Below are positions 1-7,831 of a stretch of 64,000 bases of DNA, piece by piece. Origin of the DNA: JADKAV01 sp963704075 (GTDB lineage: Bacteria > Actinomycetota > Actinomycetes > S36-B12 > UBA10799); the NCBI GenBank assembly GCA_963704075.1, contig CAVPGV010000004.1, positions 186,001-250,000 of the forward strand, written 5' to 3'. The position numbers and the translations under genes are program-made. Every line of letters starts with the position of its first letter. Positions within the stretch are counted from its first letter, which is position 1. Under the pieces are notes generated by a model. The model saw only the letters and a program-made list of their open reading frames with translations. It was not told where the DNA came from and did no database searches.

Positions 1-1
1 G

Positions 2-325
2 GACACCGCAGTGGAACTGATCAACGCGATCCTGGCCGAGCAGCAGGCGATCCCCCAACTGGTCCGGCACGACCACCTCGACTGGCACATCCACGCCATC
101 TCCCCCGACCGTCCGATGCATGAACGGACTCTGGTGGAAACCGCTATGGCCATGGTCGACGTGGTTCGCGCCGATGAGATGAGCCGACTTCAACTGTGCG
201 CGGCCGAAGACTGCGATGGCATCGTCCTGGACCTGTCGCGGAACCGCTCCCGGCGGTTCTGCAGCACTACCTGCGGTAACCGTGCGGCGCAGGCCGCGTT
301 CCGGGCCAGACGCGCGCTCACCTGA
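2..325 (+). CDS. CGNR zinc-finger protein, C-terminal part (5' end outside window)
   Basis: The reading frame is open from the left edge, so the start codon lies outside the window. The visible C-terminus carries the CGNR signature: a cysteine pair in LQLCAAEDC followed by the CSTTCGNR block. In this family a C-terminal CGNR zinc finger follows an N-terminal ABATE domain, and the proteins are thought to bind nucleic acid as stress-linked or regulatory factors. The final basic stretch (AFRARRALT) fits a nucleic-acid-binding tail. Only the zinc-finger half is visible, so the specific role is unknown. The next gene is on the opposite strand, about 150 bases away. Confidence 0.85.
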   Translation, partial: DTAVELINAILAEQQAIPQLVRHDHLDWHIHAISPDRPMHERTLVETAMAMVDVVRADEMSRLQLCAAEDCDGIVLDLSRNRSRRFCSTTCGNRAAQAAFRARRALT

Positions 326-473
326 TCGGACGGTTGGGTGGCCGAGAGAGCCGGCGCCCCGCTCGCGGGGCATGCCTCGGTGACGGGGGTGCGCGGGCCT
401 GTGGGGCAGGTGTGCGCGCTCCCTCGTCACCGGGTGTGGGTGGGTTGTGTGTGCCGCTGTGCAGCGGCCTTGT

Positions 474-1679
474 TTAGGGTCCTGCGGCTGGTGGTGCCCG
501 GTTGGTGGTGGTGGTGTAGCGGCCGGTGGGGGTTTGGGTGATGGCCAGTTGCCGGTGGTGGACTTTGCGGTGGTGGTAGTGGCAGATGAGCACGAGGTTG
601 GTCAGGTCGGTGGGGCCGGCGTCGTCCCAGGGGCGGATGTGGTGGGCGATGCAGCGGTGGGCGGGCACGGTGCAGCCGGGGTAGACGCATCCGGACCCGT
701 CGCGTACGGCCAGGGCGGCGCGTTGGGCTTTGGTGGCGTAGCGTTCGGCGAATCCGACGGCCAACGGCTGCCAGTGGATGCTGTCGGTGGGGATCCCCAC
801 GACGTAGGTGAGTTTCGCGGAGCAGGCGGTGGTGTGCACGTCGGTGCGCGAGGCCAGCAGCCCGGAGGGCCAGCGCACCCCCAGTCCGGTGGCCAGCTGG
901 TCGGGGGTCAGGGTCAGCGTGAGGTGGCCCAGCCCGGACGGCCGGTCGACCGGTGCCAGGGCGCGGTGGGCGATTTCGGCCAGGGCGTCGGCGGTGCGGT
1001 TACCGGCGGTGCGGTCGTCGTCGGGTCCGGTGGTGGTGGCGTAGACGTCCAGGGCCGCGGCCAGGGCGGCGCCGGTGGCGGGGTCGAGGAACCCGGTCAG
1101 GTGCCACCAGCCGTCCAGGCTGGACGACAGCCGGGCGTGACGGCTGGTGCGGGCGGCTTCGGCGTCGCGGTCGTGGTCCTCGGGGCGGTAGTTCTGGATC
1201 AGCACGTCGAGGAACCCGCGGAGGTCTTTGGCACTGTGTCCGCGGGCGAACTCCACCACGGTGTCTTCGCAGGTGGTCAGCGCATCACCCAGGGTGCGGT
1301 GCGCGCCGCGGATCGCCCGGACATGCTCCAGGGTGATCGCCCCGTCGGCCAACGCCGCCGCGGTGTCGGGCAGGTGGTCGCGTAGGGCGCGGGCGGTGTG
1401 GACCCACCAGCCGGCATGCCCGGCCGGGGTGCGGGTGGATTTCGCCAGCCAGTCCCCGGTCGTGCGATGCCCGGCCAGTTGCGCCCCGCCGCGGGTATCG
1501 AACGACGCCAGGGCCTTGGCCTGGACCGCGGCCAGCTGCTGGGTGAGCGTGTGCACGTCCAAGATGGTGCGTTCCAGCTGGTCCAGGGACCATTCCGCCG
1601 GGTCCATCCCCAGCAGCTGGTCGACCTGGCAGGCCAGCCCGTCCAACGCCGCATCCGGATCCGTGACTGTGATGGTCAT
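474..1679 (-). CDS. DUF222 and HNH endonuclease domain protein (13E12 repeat family)
   Basis: A 401-residue protein. Residues 1 to about 300 match the actinobacterial DUF222 layout. An HNH nuclease module follows at about 330-380, with paired cysteines (GCVYPGC), the AHHIRPW core and a closing CHYHHRKVHH segment. The family is common in multiple copies in actinobacteria (REP13E12 in mycobacteria), and its natural substrate is not established. The ATG has a strong GGGGAGG ribosome site. The promoter carries a LexA-like box 18-33 bases upstream of the ATG. A second, broken copy of the gene's first codons and promoter lies directly upstream, so duplication has happened here. DNA cleavage is inferred from the HNH motif only. 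Confidence 0.9.
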   Translation of the reverse strand: MTITVTDPDAALDGLACQVDQLLGMDPAEWSLDQLERTILDVHTLTQQLAAVQAKALASFDTRGGAQLAGHRTTGDWLAKSTRTPAGHAGWWVHTARALRDHLPDTAAALADGAITLEHVRAIRGAHRTLGDALTTCEDTVVEFARGHSAKDLRGFLDVLIQNYRPEDHDRDAEAARTSRHARLSSSLDGWWHLTGFLDPATGAALAAALDVYATTTGPDDDRTAGNRTADALAEIAHRALAPVDRPSGLGHLTLTLTPDQLATGLGVRWPSGLLASRTDVHTTACSAKLTYVVGIPTDSIHWQPLAVGFAERYATKAQRAALAVRDGSGCVYPGCTVPAHRCIAHHIRPWDDAGPTDLTNLVLICHYHHRKVHHRQLAITQTPTGRYTTTTNRAPPAAGP

Positions 1680-1696
1680 GACCGCCTCCCCTCACT

Positions 1697-1712
1697 TCGA
1701 ACGCTAGTACGA
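1697..1712. promoter_or_regulatory. LexA (SOS) box candidate upstream of the DUF222/HNH gene
   Basis: The sequence TCGAACGCTAGTACGA matches the mycobacterial-type SOS consensus TCGAAC-N4-GTTCGA at 11 of 12 fixed positions. It lies just upstream of the ribosome-binding site of the minus-strand DUF222/HNH gene. LexA control of 13E12-family genes is known in mycobacteria, so damage-inducible expression is a reasonable inference. Confidence 0.6.
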
Positions 1713-1810
1713 GGGTGTGACATCTTTTCGTGAGCGCACGGATCTGTGGACAAGAAGGAGCCCGGCCCACCAACCCTGGGGACACGCACCACCAGAAGCG
1801 GCCGGGCGGT

Positions 1811-2036
1811 GTGCACGTCCAGCACCGCACGCTTGAACCGGTCAAGTGTCCATTCGGCCGGATCCATCCCCAGCAGCTGGTCGACCTGGCAGGCCAGCCC
1901 ATCCAACGCCGCATCCGGATCCGTGACCGTGATGCGTCATGACCGCCTCCCCTCATCTCGAACGCTAGTACGAGGGTGTGACAAGTTTTCGTCCACGAGC
2001 ACATCTGTGGACAAGCGGCAGAACCAACCCGGGGAC
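1811..2036 (-). pseudogene. Truncated duplicate of the 5' end and promoter of the DUF222/HNH gene
   Basis: This stretch repeats the start of the adjacent DUF222/HNH gene, its ribosome site and its promoter (compare 1560-1784) as a direct repeat with scattered mismatches. Only about the first 40 codons are present. One extra base near 1935, in the third codon, breaks the frame relative to the intact gene, and the coding similarity stops about 130 bases into the copy. It is best read as a relic of a tandem or recombinational duplication. The conserved promoter and LexA-like box could still be active, but no useful product is predicted. Confidence 0.75.
1958..1973. promoter_or_regulatory. Second LexA-like box, in the duplicated promoter
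   Basis: The 16 bases TCGAACGCTAGTACGA are identical to the box at 1697-1712, although the surrounding duplicate has diverged. The box now sits upstream of a broken reading frame, so it is either a relic or an extra LexA-binding site. Confidence 0.5.
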
Positions 2037-2059
2037 CAAGCCGTGGGCGGGCCGAACGG

Positions 2060-3094
2060 CTACCTGGGGATCAACGCCCAGACATCGAGGTCCAGCAGGA
2101 CCCCGGGGGCGTACTTGCCGTCCTCCCCGCGTAGCGTCATGGACTCGTCGCGATCCTTGGTGCCGACCAACCGCAGTCGCAGTGCACCGACGCCGGGCGC
2201 GGAGGTCTCCGCCTTGTCGAGCACCTCCGACCAGGCGTAGACGGTGTCGCCGGCGAACGCCGGGGAGGCGTGGGCGCCGGCGTTGATCGCCGAGATCAAC
2301 TGTGCGTTCGCCAATCCGTTGAAGGACAACGCGCGGGCCATGGAGATGATGTGACCCCCGTAGACGAGTCGCTTTCCGTCCGGACGGGCCTGGGTGTTGA
2401 AGTGCACCTTCGCCGTGTTCTGCCACAACCGGGTCGCGAGCATGTGTTCGGCGTCGGTGAGGGTCACACCGTCGACGTGGTCGATCTTCTCGCCGATCTC
2501 GTAGTCGTCGAAGCGGTGACTCTCACCGGCCGCCGCGAAGTCGTAGGCGGTGAAGTCGAGCCCGGCGGGGATGACCAGGTCCGCGGGATCGACGACCTTC
2601 GCCAGGTCAGGGATCACCGTTTCGGGTGCCGGAGCTTCGAGGTCGCGCTTGTGCACCATGACCCAGCGCGCCCACTCGATGGCGACCTCGTCGCGCTGGT
2701 TGGTGGCCACGGAACGCACGTAGACGACCCCGCTCTTGCCGTTCGAGTTCTGCTTGAGCCCGATCACGGTGGACCGTGTTCGCAGAGTGTCACCGGGAAC
2801 CACCGGGACATGGAAGCGGCATTCCGCGTAACCCAGGTTCGCCACCGCGTTCAAGGAGATGTCGGGAACGGTCTTTCCGAACGCGATGTGGAAGCCGATG
2901 AGTTCCTCGACGGGGTGCGGCTGCAGTCCGACCGACGCCGCGAACGACGCTGAGGAGGGCACGGCGAAGCGGGTCGGGTACAACGACCCGTACACCGCTC
3001 GATCGCCCTCGGTGACCGTGCGCGGGGTGGCGTGATCGATCACTTGACCGATGCTGAAATCCTCGAAGAAGTTGCCCGGGTTCGTCTTGCTCAT
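2060..3094 (-). CDS. MaoC-family double hot-dog dehydratase, mesaconyl-CoA hydratase-like
   Basis: A 344-residue protein with two MaoC-type hot-dog halves (about 5-155 and 185-340), the length usual for mesaconyl-CoA hydratase / beta-methylmalyl-CoA dehydratase and its actinobacterial relatives. The N-terminal FFEDFSIGQVIDH and the internal FDDYEIGEKIDHVDG mark the start of each half, and LVYGGHIISMA is a family-like conserved stretch. The ATG at 3094 was preferred to a GTG six bases upstream because the protein then starts MSKTNPG directly before the fold. In the ethylmalonyl-CoA pathway this enzyme interconverts mesaconyl-CoA and beta-methylmalyl-CoA; ccr, mce and meaB about 55 kb away support that reading. 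Substrate is inferred; a general enoyl-CoA hydratase role is the alternative. Confidence 0.8.
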   Translation of the reverse strand: MSKTNPGNFFEDFSIGQVIDHATPRTVTEGDRAVYGSLYPTRFAVPSSASFAASVGLQPHPVEELIGFHIAFGKTVPDISLNAVANLGYAECRFHVPVVPGDTLRTRSTVIGLKQNSNGKSGVVYVRSVATNQRDEVAIEWARWVMVHKRDLEAPAPETVIPDLAKVVDPADLVIPAGLDFTAYDFAAAGESHRFDDYEIGEKIDHVDGVTLTDAEHMLATRLWQNTAKVHFNTQARPDGKRLVYGGHIISMARALSFNGLANAQLISAINAGAHASPAFAGDTVYAWSEVLDKAETSAPGVGALRLRLVGTKDRDESMTLRGEDGKYAPGVLLDLDVWALIPR

Positions 3095-3227
3095 GCCCAC
3101 GAACCTACCCGGCGACCCCTCTCGGCCTGATCAGAGGCCAGCGATCGACGGTCGGCCAAACGGGTGCCGCAGCCGAGATCCCCGACTACCCTGAAATGCC
3201 AAGGAACCCATCGAATCGGAGGCACAC

Positions 3228-3677
3228 GTGGATTCTGAGAGCGCCCCAGTGGACGCTGCCCACCGCCGGCCCGAGGGCGTCACGGACGCAGACGTGAAGG
3301 CGCTCGGCCTGCTCAGTGAGGCACTCGAGACGGTCGAGCAAGCACGTGGGAATCTGTACGCCTTCCATCAGCTCTCGGGGCGCGGGGACCTGCAGTTGCA
3401 GGACGCGGTCAAGGCGCTGCGTGAAGCCGGCCATGCGGCTCTCGCGGATCGCCTCGAGACCCAGCTCGTCGGCCACAACGTCATTCACGGCCGCTGGACC
3501 TTCCAGATCGTCGAGGAGTACGACGATGGCTACTGGTCGCTGTTCCGCGGACTCGAACGCGAGGCACGCGAGCAGATCGCAGATGGACAGCGGCACCTCT
3601 TCGAAGCCGAGATGAAGTCCGACGAACGGACGCAGGGCTTACCGGGCCACGAAGCCTCGCCGACCGAGGACGCCTGA
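3228..3677 (+). CDS. Conserved actinobacterial hypothetical protein
   Basis: A 149-residue soluble, acidic, mostly helical protein with no signal peptide or membrane segment. It has the look of a conserved actinobacterial family of unknown function: the stretches LGLLSEALETVEQARG, LYAFHQLSG and WTFQIVEEYDDGYW are typical. Start is GTG with a CGGAGG ribosome site; a TACCCT -10 element sits about 40 bases upstream, in the region shared with the divergent MaoC gene. No catalytic motif is visible and I do not assign a function. Confidence 0.8.
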   Translation: MDSESAPVDAAHRRPEGVTDADVKALGLLSEALETVEQARGNLYAFHQLSGRGDLQLQDAVKALREAGHAALADRLETQLVGHNVIHGRWTFQIVEEYDDGYWSLFRGLEREAREQIADGQRHLFEAEMKSDERTQGLPGHEASPTEDA

Positions 3678-3850
3678 GTCCCGGTCGGCCCGGCGGCCTC
3701 GCCCTCGGTCCCTCTGCCGACCAAGCAGCGTTTGAGTTTCCCCGCGCTGGGCGGCGCCAGGAACACCAGGACCGCCTCGGGCACTTTCCGGCATGGAGTC
3801 GGTCTCCGCAGCTATTCGTGCAGGCGCCCGGCGTTGACAATCGCGGCGGG

Positions 3851-3992
3851 CCATCACATCAGGGCCGTCGAACCGTGCGTTTGACCCTAGCTGGCCCTCA
3901 TCTGAAGGCTGTGTGTCCTAAATGTGGCCTTTACCGCTCAACTGACCATCACATCAGGGCCGCACCGGCGCCCGGTGGCCCAGATGTAATGG
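3851..3992. repeat. Dispersed intergenic repeat R1, copy A (two hairpins, 142 bp)
   Basis: Four 16-base arms alternate in orientation: CCATCACATCAGGGCC (3851), GGCCCTCATCTGAAGG (3893), CCATCACATCAGGGCC (3946) and GGCCCAGATGTAATGG (3977). They form two hairpins around a spacer containing AAATGTGGCCTTT. The same architecture, in opposite orientation and almost the same length, recurs at 58126-58266. No reading frame is apparent, and it lies in the 580-base gap between the hypothetical gene and the oxidoreductase. The first part of that gap, 3678-3850, shows nothing recognisable. Confidence 0.7.
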
Positions 3993-4004
3993 TCGCGGGG
4001 CGGT

Positions 4005-4145
4005 GAAACCGGGCCGGGACTCCTCGATCAACGCGCCCAATTCGGCCGCGGCCTCATCGATGTCCACATTGCGGACCACGTGGTCGAACTAGTCCACCGC
4101 GGCCAGCTCGGCGTCAACCCGGTCCAACCCTGAGTCCGGTCGCAA
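4005..4145 (-). pseudogene. Possible guanylate kinase C-terminal remnant
   Basis: Read on the minus strand, this stretch encodes LDRVDAELAAVD, then a TAG stop, then FDHVVRNVDIDEAAAELGAL. That resembles the C-terminal end of bacterial guanylate kinases, where a Glu would be expected at the TAG. No start codon or P-loop part is present. It is probably a decayed fragment; a functional gmk should exist elsewhere because the gene is essential. The similarity is judged by eye and is modest. Confidence 0.35.
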
Positions 4146-4195
4146 GCGTGACCTCGGTGCCCCCACACCTCCGCACCGTCGGCGGGCCCCGAGCG

Positions 4196-4201
4196 TAGAG
4201 T
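4196..4201 (+). promoter_or_regulatory. Putative -10 element (TAGAGT)
   Basis: TAGAGT fits the actinobacterial TANNNT -10 consensus and lies 7 bases before an ATG at 4209, so the transcript would begin at or next to that ATG. The same hexamer precedes the stress-protein gene at 19030 and the OsmC gene at 20919. Confidence 0.45.
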
Positions 4202-4208
4202 CCTTCCC

Positions 4209-4262
4209 ATGCCCCGCCGTCCCGCAACCGACCTCAAACCCGTGGAGAGATCAACGCCATGA
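4209..4262 (+). CDS. Leaderless 17-codon leader ORF upstream of the molybdopterin oxidoreductase
   Basis: An ATG at the predicted transcription start opens a frame of 17 codons (MPRRPATDLKPVERSTP). Its TGA overlaps the ATG of the oxidoreductase in an ATGA junction, so a ribosome finishing the leader could re-initiate on the main gene. The main gene also has its own GGAGAG site inside the leader. Leaderless short ORFs of this kind are documented in mycobacteria; here translation is unproven. Confidence 0.35.
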   Translation: MPRRPATDLKPVERSTP

Positions 4263-6535
4263 CGATTCGACACATCTGCCCGCTCTGCGAGGCCACGTGC
4301 GGTCTGCAACTCACGGTCGACGGCGATCAGGTGATCGGCGTACGCGGCGACGCCGATGACGTGTTCAGCCGAGGTTTCGTGTGTCCGAAAGGGGTGGCGA
4401 TCGGAGATCTCCACCACGACCCCGCGCGACTTCGCACTCCCATGGTTCGCGACGGTGACGCCCTGCGACCCGCCTCGTGGGACGAGGCCTTCGACCGGAT
4501 CCGCTCGGGACTGCGCGCGGTCATCGACGAGTCCGGCCCGAACGCTGTGGCGGTGTACCTGGGCAACCCGAACGCGCACAACGTCACCAGCACGTTCTAC
4601 CTGCCGGCGCTGGTGCGGGCGCTGGGCACCCGCTACCGGTTCTCAGCGAGCACTGTGGACCAGATGCCGCAACAAGTCGCGCTAGGTCTGATGTACGGAA
4701 CGGAACTGTCCGTGCCGGTGCCGGACATCGACCGGACCGACCTGTTCGTCGTCATCGGCGGCAACCCACTGGTGTCCAACGGATCAATGATGACCGTTCC
4801 CGACATGCCGGGTCGAGTTCGTGCGCTGAAGGCTCGCGGCGGACGGATGGTCGTGGTCGACCCCATCCGCACCCGCACGGCCGCTGCGGCCGACGAGCAC
4901 CTGAGAATCCGGCCGGGGACCGATGTGCTCCTGCTGGCCGCGATCGCACACGTCCTGCTGGAAGAGGACCTGGTCGATCTGGGCGCAGCTGCCCAATGGG
5001 TCGACAAGTCGGCCGTCGAGCGAATCCGTGAGCACCTCGCGGCGTTCTCACCGGCGGCTGTCGCAGGGCCCACGGGCCTTGCCGCGCAGACCGTGGAACA
5101 CCTGGCCCGGGAGATCGCCGGCGCCCGGGCGGCGGCGATCTATGGGCGCATGGGCACGACCACCTCAGGGCTGTCTGTGGACGGTAACCCCACCTCGTTC
5201 GCAACCCTGGCCTCCTGGCTGATCGCGGTGATCAACGTCCTGTCCGGCAATCTCGACCGTGAAGGCGGAGTGATGTTCCCGCTGCCTCCTGCTGGCGGAC
5301 CGACGACCTTCGGAGAATCCGGACGCGGCCGCGGCGTGCGGGTGCCCGGGAGCCAACGCACGCGTGTGCGCGGCCTGCCCAGTGTGCTCGGCGAATTCCC
5401 GGCGACTGCCCTGGCCGAGGAGATCGATACCCCCGATCCCGACAGCGGCGAGCACGTCCGCGCGCTGATCACCGTGGCAGGCAACCCGGTGGTCTCCCTT
5501 CCCGACGCCGACCGGTTCGAGAAGGCCCTGGGATCGCTGGACCTGCTGGTGTGCGTGGACGCATACCTGACGGAGACGTCACGTCACGCCGACGTGATCC
5601 TGCCCGCACCCTCCCCGTTGGCCCGCAGTCACTACGACGTTGTGTTCGCATCTCTGTCGGTGCGCAACGCCGCCCGGCATTCCCCGCCGGTGTTCCCGCT
5701 GGGACCCGATGAGCGCGACGAGGGCGAGGTGCTGCTGACGCTCGCCGGAATCGCCGCGTCCGTGGTGAACAACGCACCGGAACCAACGGCCGACCAACTC
5801 GACGATCTGGTCGCCTACGAAGTGGCCCGGCGCGCGAGCACTGACACCACTTCGCGGGCGCATGGGAAGGACCCGGCAGAACTCCTGGCCGCCGTGGCTC
5901 CGCGCCGCGGCGTCGAACGACTCCTGGACCTGTCCCTGCGATCCGGGCCCTACGGCGACGGCTTCGGCGATGACCCCGAAGGTCTGACGCTGGCCCGGCT
6001 CGAGGAGCAGCCCGCCGGCGTCGATCTGGGAGCGTTGCGACCGCGCCTTCCCGAGGTTCTGCGCACCCCGTCGGGGCGGATCGAACTGCTACCCGAGCAG
6101 ATTGTCTCCGAGCTCGATCGACTGGAGCATGCGCTGCCCGCTGTTGATGTGCCGGAGCTTCTGCTGGTGGGGCGTCGTCAGTTGCGGACCAACAACTCTT
6201 GGTTGCGCACGCTGCCCCGCCTGGTCGGCGGATCGAGTCGCGCCACCCTGCAGGTCCATCCCGATGACGCCCGGGCAGCCGGGGTGGACGACGGTGATCC
6301 GGCACGTCTGCGCTCTGGTACGGGCAACATCCAGGTGGTCATCGAGGCGACGGATGCGGTCATGCCCGGGGTCGTGTGCCTGCCGCACGGATGGGCGCCG
6401 GACTCCCCCGACACCTGGGACACCGAAGCCACGTCGGGACCCAACATCAATGTGCTGACGCCCGGACAGGGAATGGATCCGCTCACCGGCACGGCGGTGC
6501 TCAATGCCGTGCCCGTGCACCTGCATCGAACGTGA
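4259..6535 (+). CDS. Molybdopterin-dependent oxidoreductase with N-terminal [4Fe-4S] site
   Basis: A 758-residue protein of the DMSO-reductase superfamily. Cysteines 7, 10, 14 and 43 form the C-x2-C-x3-C-x28-C cluster site, followed by the conserved Lys of VCPKG. Molybdopterin-binding segments include VIGGNPLVSNG and VVVDPIRTRTA, and the C-terminal molydopterin-dinucleotide-binding domain has LRTNNSWLRTLP and GPNINVLTPGQGMDPLTGTA. The expected Cys or SeCys metal ligand is not seen; the corresponding region reads STVDQMP, so Ser or Asp may coordinate the metal. There is no Tat signal, so it should be cytoplasmic. The nearest type is the actinobacterial formate-dehydrogenase/nitrate-reductase-like group. 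Substrate is unknown. The next gene begins in a GTGA overlap. Confidence 0.88.
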   Translation: MTIRHICPLCEATCGLQLTVDGDQVIGVRGDADDVFSRGFVCPKGVAIGDLHHDPARLRTPMVRDGDALRPASWDEAFDRIRSGLRAVIDESGPNAVAVYLGNPNAHNVTSTFYLPALVRALGTRYRFSASTVDQMPQQVALGLMYGTELSVPVPDIDRTDLFVVIGGNPLVSNGSMMTVPDMPGRVRALKARGGRMVVVDPIRTRTAAAADEHLRIRPGTDVLLLAAIAHVLLEEDLVDLGAAAQWVDKSAVERIREHLAAFSPAAVAGPTGLAAQTVEHLAREIAGARAAAIYGRMGTTTSGLSVDGNPTSFATLASWLIAVINVLSGNLDREGGVMFPLPPAGGPTTFGESGRGRGVRVPGSQRTRVRGLPSVLGEFPATALAEEIDTPDPDSGEHVRALITVAGNPVVSLPDADRFEKALGSLDLLVCVDAYLTETSRHADVILPAPSPLARSHYDVVFASLSVRNAARHSPPVFPLGPDERDEGEVLLTLAGIAASVVNNAPEPTADQLDDLVAYEVARRASTDTTSRAHGKDPAELLAAVAPRRGVERLLDLSLRSGPYGDGFGDDPEGLTLARLEEQPAGVDLGALRPRLPEVLRTPSGRIELLPEQIVSELDRLEHALPAVDVPELLLVGRRQLRTNNSWLRTLPRLVGGSSRATLQVHPDDARAAGVDDGDPARLRSGTGNIQVVIEATDAVMPGVVCLPHGWAPDSPDTWDTEATSGPNINVLTPGQGMDPLTGTAVLNAVPVHLHRT

Positions 6536-7389
6536 AAGCGCTCAAGATCTGGCTAGGTGTGACGGCCATCCTCGGCGTGGGCGCGATCGTCGCCGATCGA
6601 ACCGTGCGGCGCCGTTTCGGAAGGCCGCCACGTCGCGGCTTCACCGGATCACCCACGGGAGCCGTCGACGTGCAGATCGATGCGGTGGACGGCTCGACAT
6701 TGCGCGGCTGGTGGTTCGAGTCCACTGACCCTGGCCCGGCAGCTCTGGTCATCCACGGGTGGGGCGGACAGGCCGGCGACATGCTGCCGGTAGCCGATGT
6801 GATGCGCCGACTCGGACTGAATGTGCTGCTTCTGGACGCACGGGGCCATGGCCGCAGCGCCGACATCTCCGTGGCCTCGATGCCGTCCTTCGCCGACGAC
6901 GTCCGGTCCGGCCTCGGGTGGCTGCGTTCGACACCGGGCGTGGATCCTGCGCGGATCGTGCTCGTCGGGCACTCCGTCGGGGCCGGCGCATGCCTGTTCG
7001 TCGCGTCGGGCGACCCTGAGGTGGCGGCGGTGGTCTCGCTGGCGTCGATGGCCGACCCGAGTGCGCTGATGGCGGGCATGATCGGCCATTACCTGCCGGC
7101 TCCGCTCACCCGGCTGGCTCTGCGGTATGTCGAGCACGTCATCGGACACCGGTTCACGCAGTTCGCCCCCGTCCACACCATCGGTCGCATCAGCGCCCCA
7201 GTGCTGCTGCTTCACGGCGCGCAGGACACCACGGTTCCGGTGGCCGACGCCCATCGCCTCCACGCCCTTGCGCCCGAACACAGCGACCTACTCGTGGTGG
7301 CGGACGCGGATCACTTCAGCATCGAGGGACTCGAGACCGCCGAGCCGCGACTCAGGCGCTTCCTCCAGGGCGCAGGCGTGCTGACGTAG
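6532..7389 (+). CDS. Alpha/beta hydrolase with N-terminal membrane anchor
   Basis: A 285-residue protein. Residues 3-22 are a hydrophobic helix, then a basic stretch (RTVRRRFGRPPRRG), suggesting a membrane anchor. The fold markers are an HGWGG oxyanion-type loop, the nucleophile elbow GHSVGAG, an acid in HGAQDTTVP and the His in ADHFSIEG. The GTG start shares bases with the stop of the oxidoreductase (GTGA), so the two genes are translationally coupled and probably cotranscribed. A longer frame exists upstream but lies inside the oxidoreductase. Esterase or thioesterase activity is likely; the substrate is unknown. Confidence 0.85.
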   Translation: MKALKIWLGVTAILGVGAIVADRTVRRRFGRPPRRGFTGSPTGAVDVQIDAVDGSTLRGWWFESTDPGPAALVIHGWGGQAGDMLPVADVMRRLGLNVLLLDARGHGRSADISVASMPSFADDVRSGLGWLRSTPGVDPARIVLVGHSVGAGACLFVASGDPEVAAVVSLASMADPSALMAGMIGHYLPAPLTRLALRYVEHVIGHRFTQFAPVHTIGRISAPVLLLHGAQDTTVPVADAHRLHALAPEHSDLLVVADADHFSIEGLETAEPRLRRFLQGAGVLT

Positions 7390-7397
7390 ACACTCGG

Positions 7398-7770
7398 TCA
7401 GCCAGGCGGCTCCTCGGGATTCAGGTGCCCGCCGTCCCAGCGGGCGAAGACGTCGGTGAACACGTCGTGTTCGCAGTCGTGGTCCACGTCCGGGAAGGCC
7501 ACTGGATGATCCTTCCCGCAACGATGTCGGGCAGGGGGACGTAGCAGCATTCGGCGAGCAACCCCATCAGCGAGGTCCGGCACTGTCCAGTCGTCGACAT
7601 GCGGCGGATCCACACCTTGGCCGGCGAGGTCGTCGAACTTGCCGCCGATGTACACCGAGTCTGCCGTAGCAGTCCACGATCTTCAGACCGCTGACCTCAC
7701 AGTCGCGGATCTCGAGGCCCGCCAGGGTCGCTCAGGTGGATGCGAGCGCCTCGCAACTGCTCAGTCCGGG
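7398..7770 (-). pseudogene. Decayed gene with pentapeptide-like repeat remnant
   Basis: Minus-strand pieces in different frames join into plausible protein: LAGLEIRDCEVSGLKIVDCYG, then after a one-base shift VYIGGKFDDLAG, then DDWTVPDLADG and, in yet another frame, LLAECCYVPLPDIV. The first segment looks like a right-handed-helix or pentapeptide-type repeat. Several frameshifts and a stop are needed to read it, so it is called a pseudogene. It fills most of the 440-base gap between the two hydrolase genes. The family assignment is weak. Confidence 0.3.
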
Positions 7771-7831
7771 AATCCTCGTGGGTCGCAGTCTCGCGCACTC
7801 ACCTTCAGTACACGATCGCCGACGATCCGGG

